Part shown: positions 19,545 through 23,295 of the stretch, in pieces | Position numbering within the stretch: the stretch's first letter is position 1 | Layout: each line of letters opens with the position of its first letter | Assembly: GCA_963575745.1 (NCBI GenBank) | Contig: CAUYUJ010016486.1 | Span: 80,001-103,295 of the forward strand | Reading direction: 5' to 3' | Source: Prorocentrum cordatum | Lineage: Eukaryota > Sar > Dinophyceae > Prorocentrales > Prorocentraceae | Length of the DNA stretch: 23,295 nucleotides | Made by a program: the position numbers and the translations under genes | Notes under the pieces: generated by a model | Database searches by the model: none | What the model was told of the DNA's origin: nothing | The model's input: the letters and a program-made list of their open reading frames with translations, nothing else

Positions 19545-19640
19545 CGTGATTTTTTGTTGAACTTCTTCTGAGTACTTGTTTGACTATTTCTGGGTTTTCT
19601 CCCAGAATGCGCCTGTGGGAGGACACGATGCCCGACCGAA
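19545..19640 (+). mobile_element. TTAAGTCGGGC-family element, copy B (right half only)
   Basis: The right end GCCTGTGGGAGGACACG then ATGCCCGACC matches the right TIR of the family, preceded by the T-rich half (GTGATTTTTTGTTG, GACTATTTCTGGGTTTTCTCC). No left TIR is found upstream, so the copy is truncated. Confidence 0.65.
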
Positions 19641-19778
19641 GGCCACGGGCCCCCCCGGAGGCCAGGGCGTGAGCGGGCGGGGGAGGGGAGCGCGCAGCGG
19701 GGGCCGTCGGCGCGTCCGTGCCGCCGTCGAGCCGTCGGCGCCGCAGGCGCGGTCCTCTGGCCACATCCACGCCTCGGG
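19641..19778. other. GC-rich spacer between copies B and C
   Basis: 138 nt, very GC-rich, between two AT-rich elements. No recognised content. Confidence 0.4.
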
Positions 19779-19938
19779 TTAGGTCGGGCCTGTCCCTCTG
19801 CAGGGGGGATATTCAAAGATAGTTAAAAAACAGTCGGTGGACGAGTTTTTGAGCATTTCTTGGCCATTTGGGGGTATTTTTGGGGTATTATTCATTTCTC
19901 GTCCACAAGCCCCCTGTAGGGGGACAGGCCTGACTTAA
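19779..19938 (+). mobile_element. TTAAGTCGGGC-family TIR element, copy C
   Basis: Starts TTAGGTCGGGCCTGTCCCTC and ends GGGACAGGCCTGACTTAA. The inner edge GATATTCAAAGATAG matches the other copies. Interior AT-rich (TTTTTGGGGTATTATTC). The flanks extend the pairing (CCTCGGG before, CCTCGGG after the TTAA, in direct orientation), which may be a 7-bp target-site duplication. Confidence 0.85.
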
Positions 19939-19975
19939 GCCTCGGGGGCAGGCAGCGGCACCGGGGCGGGCCGGT

Positions 19976-20067
19976 GGGCTCCCGGGGGGGGCTGCGGGCC
20001 ACAGGGTCCTGGGCGCCCAGGGGGCTCCCGGGGGGGCTGCGGGCCAAAGGGTCCTGGAGCTCCCCTG
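19976..20067 (+). repeat. 46-bp tandem duplication
   Basis: GGGCTCCCGGGGGGGGCTGC, then GGGCCACAGGGTCCTGG (19976-20021), is repeated with few changes at 20022-20067. The minus-strand translation shows a repeated TLWPAAPPG by-product. Confidence 0.8.
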
Positions 20068-20222
20068 GGAGCGCCCAGCCTGCTTGTGTGCCTTCCTCTC
20101 GTGCCTCTTTGGGTGGAGAGGGAGCTCCCTGCTCGCGCCGCGCGATCGTGGCGGCTTGTCGGTGCGCGGGAGCCCCCGTTCAGACTTCAGGGGGGCTTCC
20201 GGTGCACCCCCCGCAAAAGGTG

Positions 20223-20496
20223 GGTGAAGGTCCCGCCCCCCCCAGACCGCAACCGCTCCCCCGCAGGTGATCGCAAACATGGATCAGGGGGGCGTGGATT
20301 AGCGACGTGTCCCGCTTTCATGGGGCATCGCGGATGTCCGCCGCCGAGCGAGGCGGCACCAGTCGCATTTTGGGGAGGACACCTCCCCCGATCCATGGAC
20401 TCGGAGGCCGCGCGACAAATCCATGGATCGCTAATCCATGTTTGCGCGCCCCCGACCCCTGGGGCAGCGGTCAGGGGGGGGTGAGCTCAGGTCACC
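20223..20496. mobile_element. Foldback element with CGCAAACATGGAT arms
   Basis: CGCAAACATGGAT (20272-20284) is matched in reverse complement at 20434-20446. Pairing continues outward imperfectly to GGTGA (from 20223) and GGTCACC (to 20496) through C-rich and G-rich runs. GGATTAGCGA motifs recur inside. It abuts the next foldback directly. Confidence 0.55.
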
Positions 20497-20637
20497 GAGC
20501 GCGTTCCGCTACTCGCAAGGTGCCTACTCGCAAACGTCCTAACAAAGACGTCTTCCTCCTTGTAGTGGATCGTGAATCCCACGCGGCGGGTCCAGGCCAT
20601 TTGCGAGTCGCTACTCTGCGAGTAGTGGAACGCGCTT
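20497..20637. mobile_element. Foldback element with AGCGCGTTCC ends
   Basis: Left arm (20497-20534) reads GAGCGCGTTCCGCTACTCGC then AAGGTGCCTACTCGCAAA. The right arm (20600-20637), reverse-complemented, reads AAGCGCGTTCCACTACTCGC then AGAGTAGCGACTCGCAAA. Arms are about 38 nt with few mismatches, loop about 65 nt, total 141 bp. No coding capacity. Confidence 0.75.
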
Positions 20638-20831
20638 GTCTGTTAGGGGGGGATACATTGACCCCCAGTCGCCCAGTCATTGCTGGCAGGGGCCCTACAG
20701 TCCCGCCCGCCCTGGAGCGCGCGTCTTCTCTGGTCGGGGCCCATCGCCGATCCATCGCGGAGGTATCTCGGTCGGGTTCCAGGTCGTCCAGGTCGATGCT
20801 CCCCCTCTGGGCCAGCCTCCCCCCCCCAGCA

Positions 20832-21210
20832 TTAAGTCGGGCATGTCTCTCTACATGAGGAAAATTCAGTCCAGTCCAGTCCAGAAGCCTTGCGCCGGCC
20901 ACACCGCGTGAGCAATGGGTGAAAATGTGCACGGGAGCAGATGCCTTCAGCACGCCGCCGATGTCTTGACCGCCTGCTCCCAACCTGCGAGCTGCACCGC
21001 CCTCTCGGCGGAAGTAGTCAGCAAGTCGCTCGTGGGAGCCGGCAACATTCTCGCAATTCTTCAGCACCATGGCCCCCCAAGAATATTCAAGAATAGCAAG
21101 AAGATGGTTTGGTGGCGATTTTCCGTGCTCTGTTGCTCATTTCTGATGATTTCTCGAGTATTTTTATTCCTATTCCAAAATCAGCCTGTAGGAGGACGTG
21201 CCCAACCTAA
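20832..21210 (+). mobile_element. TTAAGTCGGGC-family TIR element, copy D (interrupted)
   Basis: Left TIR TTAAGTCGGGCATGTCTCTC then TACATGAGG begins at 20832. The right TIR CCTGTAGGAGGACGTGCCC then AACCTAA ends at 21210. The inner motif GAATATTCAAGAATAGC is not next to the left TIR but at about 21082-21098, so roughly 220 nt separate the two parts. Either an insertion split the element or two partial copies lie in tandem. Confidence 0.7.
20866..21084 (-). other. Coding-like segment inside copy D, no family recognised
   Basis: This roughly 220-nt segment differs in character from the element around it. A minus-strand frame is open throughout and reads MVLKNCENVAGSHERL, then ADYFRREGGAARRLG, then HIFTHCSRGVAGARLLDW, with G or C in many third positions. 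I recognise no domain. It also holds a short (CAGTC)n run at its left end (20868-20885). It could be an exon fragment captured with or flanked by the element, or chance in GC-rich DNA. Confidence 0.25.
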
Positions 21211-21306
21211 CCCCAGTATTGCCCCGCCGCTCCAGTGCCCGAGGGTGGCCCCTCGCGATGAACCCCCTTCGGGGGTTCCCCTCTTGGCCGATGGGGGAGG
21301 CCCTCA

Positions 21307-21406
21307 ATTTATTATTATTATTATTGTTCTTCTTCTTCTTCTTCTTCTTATTATTATTATTACTATTATTTTTTTATTATATGATATATATATATATATA
21401 TATGTT
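21307..21406 (+). repeat. ATT / TTC / TA microsatellite cluster
   Basis: (TTA)n, then (TTC)n, then (ATT)n, then (TA)n in succession, all AT-rich or pyrimidine-rich, in otherwise GC-rich DNA. Confidence 0.9.
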
Positions 21407-21489
21407 TTTTTGCTGTTTTGCCTCCGCGGATGTCAGGGCGGAGTTATCTCCGCATTGTTCGGCTTCTTCGGAGGGCTGCTGTCGGGAGC

Positions 21490-21566
21490 CTTCGGGACGA
21501 GAATTCGGGACGAGGACGAGAAAGGACGAGAATTCGGTCACAGGGACGAGAATTCGATCACAGGGA
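21490..21566 (+). repeat. Short tandem repeat of GACGAGAATTCG
   Basis: GACGAGAATTCGG and variants occur three to four times. The last two units are 20 nt each (AGGACGAGAATTCGGTCAC-type and AGGGACGAGAATTCGATCAC). Confidence 0.8.
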
Positions 21567-21659
21567 AGGGGTTGGGACTTCTGTGGGCTGGACGGCGGCG
21601 GGGTGAAATATCTACGTATCCACTCCCCGCCTGGGTGCTGCCACGTGCGCAGTTGCCGT

Positions 21660-21865
21660 CACTTGTCCGCGCTCCAGCAGGTCCAGCGGATTGACATCTT
21701 ATGCCCGCGATGGACTTCTTTTTGGTGTCGCCCCGTAGGTTTCCAGGGACGCGCAGTGAATGGGTTCCCCTGCGCGTCGCAGAAAGGGCAACGTGCCCTT
21801 TGAAGTGTTCGTTCGTCTTGGATGAACCCGTTGATATTGCCACCTGTTGCAGATGGGTCGGGCAC
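21660..21865 (-). other. Weak coding-like segment, no family recognised
   Basis: A minus-strand frame reads NINGFIQDERTLQRARCPFC then DAQGNPFTARPWKPTGRHQ, with a CPFC pair that could suggest a metal-binding knuckle. A second minus frame is open over the same span and no splice or start context decides between them. No family recognised. Confidence 0.15.
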
Positions 21866-22044
21866 GTTCTTTTGTGTCGTTGTTCTTTTCTCGCTGGCGC
21901 GCAGTTGCCCCCGACTATTCCCTAGGGCCAGTTCCTCTTCTGGGATATGTTCTCTGATGGCCTATGGGCCCACAGATGGCCCACCGAAGCTGGAGCCGGG
22001 GAAGGATGCCGCGATTGACCCGCTCATTCTGTCGTGGATCTGGT

Positions 22045-22135
22045 CTCTGGACGAGCTCTCTGGAGGTCTCTGGAGATCCTCTGGACGTCCGGAGGTCTTC
22101 TGGAGACTCCCGGAGGCCTCCAGAGGCTTCGGGCC
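22045..22135 (+). repeat. CTCTGGAGGT-type short periodic tract
   Basis: Units such as TCTCTGGAGG, TCTCTGGAGA, TCCTCTGGACG and TCTTCTGGAGAC recur every 8-12 nt. It resembles the CTTGG tracts in period but has a different core. Confidence 0.55.
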
Positions 22136-22289
22136 TTGAAACGAGGAGCCACATGCGCTCCGAAAACGCGGCTCATCTCGCTGACGACAGCCCTCGATCA
22201 TTGAGCCACGAACCGGCGATCCAGAGGTCTCTGGAAGCTTCAAGAGCTCCAAACATTAGCACAAACGTCCAAAGACCCAATTCTCCTCC

Positions 22290-22490
22290 TCCTCGATCCT
22301 CGAACCCTGACCTCCGATTTCGTGAGCTTTCCAACTCGCTGCTCCTGGAGTTCTCGACTCCTTCTACGGGGACCAGCTTGCCGTCTGTGGCGCTGAGGGC
22401 GCCGCAGATGGCGAACGACCGCTGCCTGTACTTGTCAAAGGGGCTGGGAAGTTGCCGCCTGCGCACTCCTCGTGGCGAAGATTCTCAACG
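22290..22490 (-). other. Coding-like segment upstream of copy E, no family recognised
   Basis: A minus-strand frame reads RRRQLPSPFDKYRQRSFAI, then CGALSATDGKLVPVEGVEN, with mostly G or C at third positions (GAC AAG TAC AGG, then GCC ATC TGC GGC). It is one of the most protein-like stretches in the window. I see no domain and cannot fix exon boundaries. A competing minus frame is also open. Confidence 0.25.
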
Positions 22491-22551
22491 CCTGAAGCCT
22501 CCTCTCGCGTCCTCCTCCGCGGCCGCCACCTTCTTTTCCACTGGTGTAGCG

Positions 22552-22711
22552 TTAAGTCGGGCACGTCCCTCTACAGGAGGAATATTCAAAAATAGTAAAA
22601 CATTAGTCTGGGGACGATTTTTTTGATTGTTTTTGAGTTTTTTTGTTAACTCTTAGGCTATTTTCATTTTTTTCCTCCAAAATCTCCCTGTAGGCGGATA
22701 TGCCTGACCTG
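22552..22711 (+). mobile_element. TTAAGTCGGGC-family TIR element, copy E
   Basis: Left TIR TTAAGTCGGGCACGTCCCTC then TACAGGAGGAATATTC. Right TIR CCTGTAGGCGGATATGCC then TGACCT. Interior strongly T-rich (22617-22680). This is one of the best-preserved copies, about 160 bp, with the inner motif directly next to the left TIR as in copies A and C. Confidence 0.85.
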
Positions 22712-22837
22712 GCGCTGGTGCAGCGCGCCTCTGCCTGGCGCGGCTCGCCGGCGGACCGACCGCGTTGGGGCGCTCGCGCCCTCGCCGCGGGCCCAGAAGT
22801 GTCTCCAGGGGGGCCAAGCCGAGGTGGCGAGAGGCCT

Positions 22838-22968
22838 CCTCCTCCTCCTCCTGCTCCTGCTCCTGTTCCTGCCTCCCTCCTGCTCCTCCTCCTCCTCCTC
22901 CTCCTCCTCCTCCCTTTGCCTTCTCCTCCTCCTCCTCCTCCTCCTCCTCCTCCTCCTCCTCCTTCTGA
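22838..22968 (+). repeat. (CTC)n polypyrimidine microsatellite
   Basis: CTC/TCC repeat, nearly pure at 22883-22910 and 22923-22966, with CTGCTCCTG variants at the start. Confidence 0.95.
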
Positions 22969-23069
22969 GCCTCTCGCCCAGGGACGTCCCAAGACCTTGC
23001 TCCGGGGTCCGAAGAGCGGCCCTGCACGCTGACGCGGCGGCGCAAAACGAGGGCGAGTGGCGGCGAGCG

Positions 23070-23098
23070 GCGGCGGCGGCGACGACTGCGACGACGAT

Positions 23099-23130
<32 letters not shown>

Positions 23131-23295
23131 CGACGACGACGCCGTTGACGACGACGACGACGAAGACGCCGGACGACGACGACGACGACGAGGACGACGA
23201 CGACGACGACGATGGCGACAAGGACAAGGACGAGGACGACGGCGAGGACGAGGACAAGGACAAGGACGAGGACAAGGACGAGGACGACGGCGACG
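23070..23295 (+). repeat. (GAC)n array grading to a GAC/AAG mix
   Basis: GAC/ACG trinucleotide repeat with GGT and GCC interruptions, turning from about 23218 into AAGGACAAGGACGAGGACG-type hexamer or nonamer blocks. It runs off the window end. Confidence 0.9.

Overview
ORGANISM. The window reads as non-coding, repeat-dominated nuclear DNA of a eukaryote. It has no compact gene layout, no operons or ribosome-binding sites, and no ORF I can assign to a protein family. It holds more than a dozen kinds of microsatellite or minisatellite and many small inverted-repeat (foldback or MITE-like) elements, set in a GC-rich background. A large repeat-rich protist or algal genome, for example a dinoflagellate, would fit. 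That is inference: I looked for and did not find a diagnostic marker such as a spliced-leader sequence, rRNA, tRNA or telomere repeat. A run of exactly 100 N (8196-8295) shows this is a scaffold with an assembly gap.  LAYOUT. 1-500: two GC-rich foldback elements. 850-1375: three direct repeats, with a small TIR element (CATGGGAGCC ends) between two of them. 1766-3782: about 2 kb of degenerate CATATA-type repeat, containing an indel-free 14-bp minisatellite of 21 units (1905-2198). 4020-4880: two tracts of a 10-11 bp CTTGGGGCC-type repeat, with CCTATG and CTTG microsatellites between them. 5331-5900: GTC, CTG and GAG microsatellites. 5933-11700: a large inverted structure. A 91-bp satellite lies in one orientation (5933-6700) and in the other (9842-11700), each bounded by the same roughly 135-bp block facing inward. 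Between them are a 1.3-kb GAT array, the N gap, a polypurine GAG tract and a third CTTGG tract. 11700-13190: mostly unassigned unique sequence. 13190-14700: two GTAGA/GAGTA arrays around a purine-rich segment. 15390-15890: GAT and CTG arrays. 16160-16375: a 42-bp repeat. 16670-16945: GTC, GTCC and GGTC arrays. 17183-22711: a dense cluster of small inverted-repeat elements, including one nested in another, two that abut, and five copies of one family with TTAAGTCGGGC ends. 22840-23295: CTC and GAC arrays.  HOW IT WORKS TOGETHER. I see no pathway or gene system. The coherent story is mobile-element and satellite biology: at least two families of short TIR elements and several foldbacks have inserted, nested and decayed, and several satellites have expanded. 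The long open frames (up to 480 codons) follow from stop-poor repeat units and should not be annotated as genes. Four non-repetitive stretches look weakly coding-like and are listed at low confidence with no function assigned.
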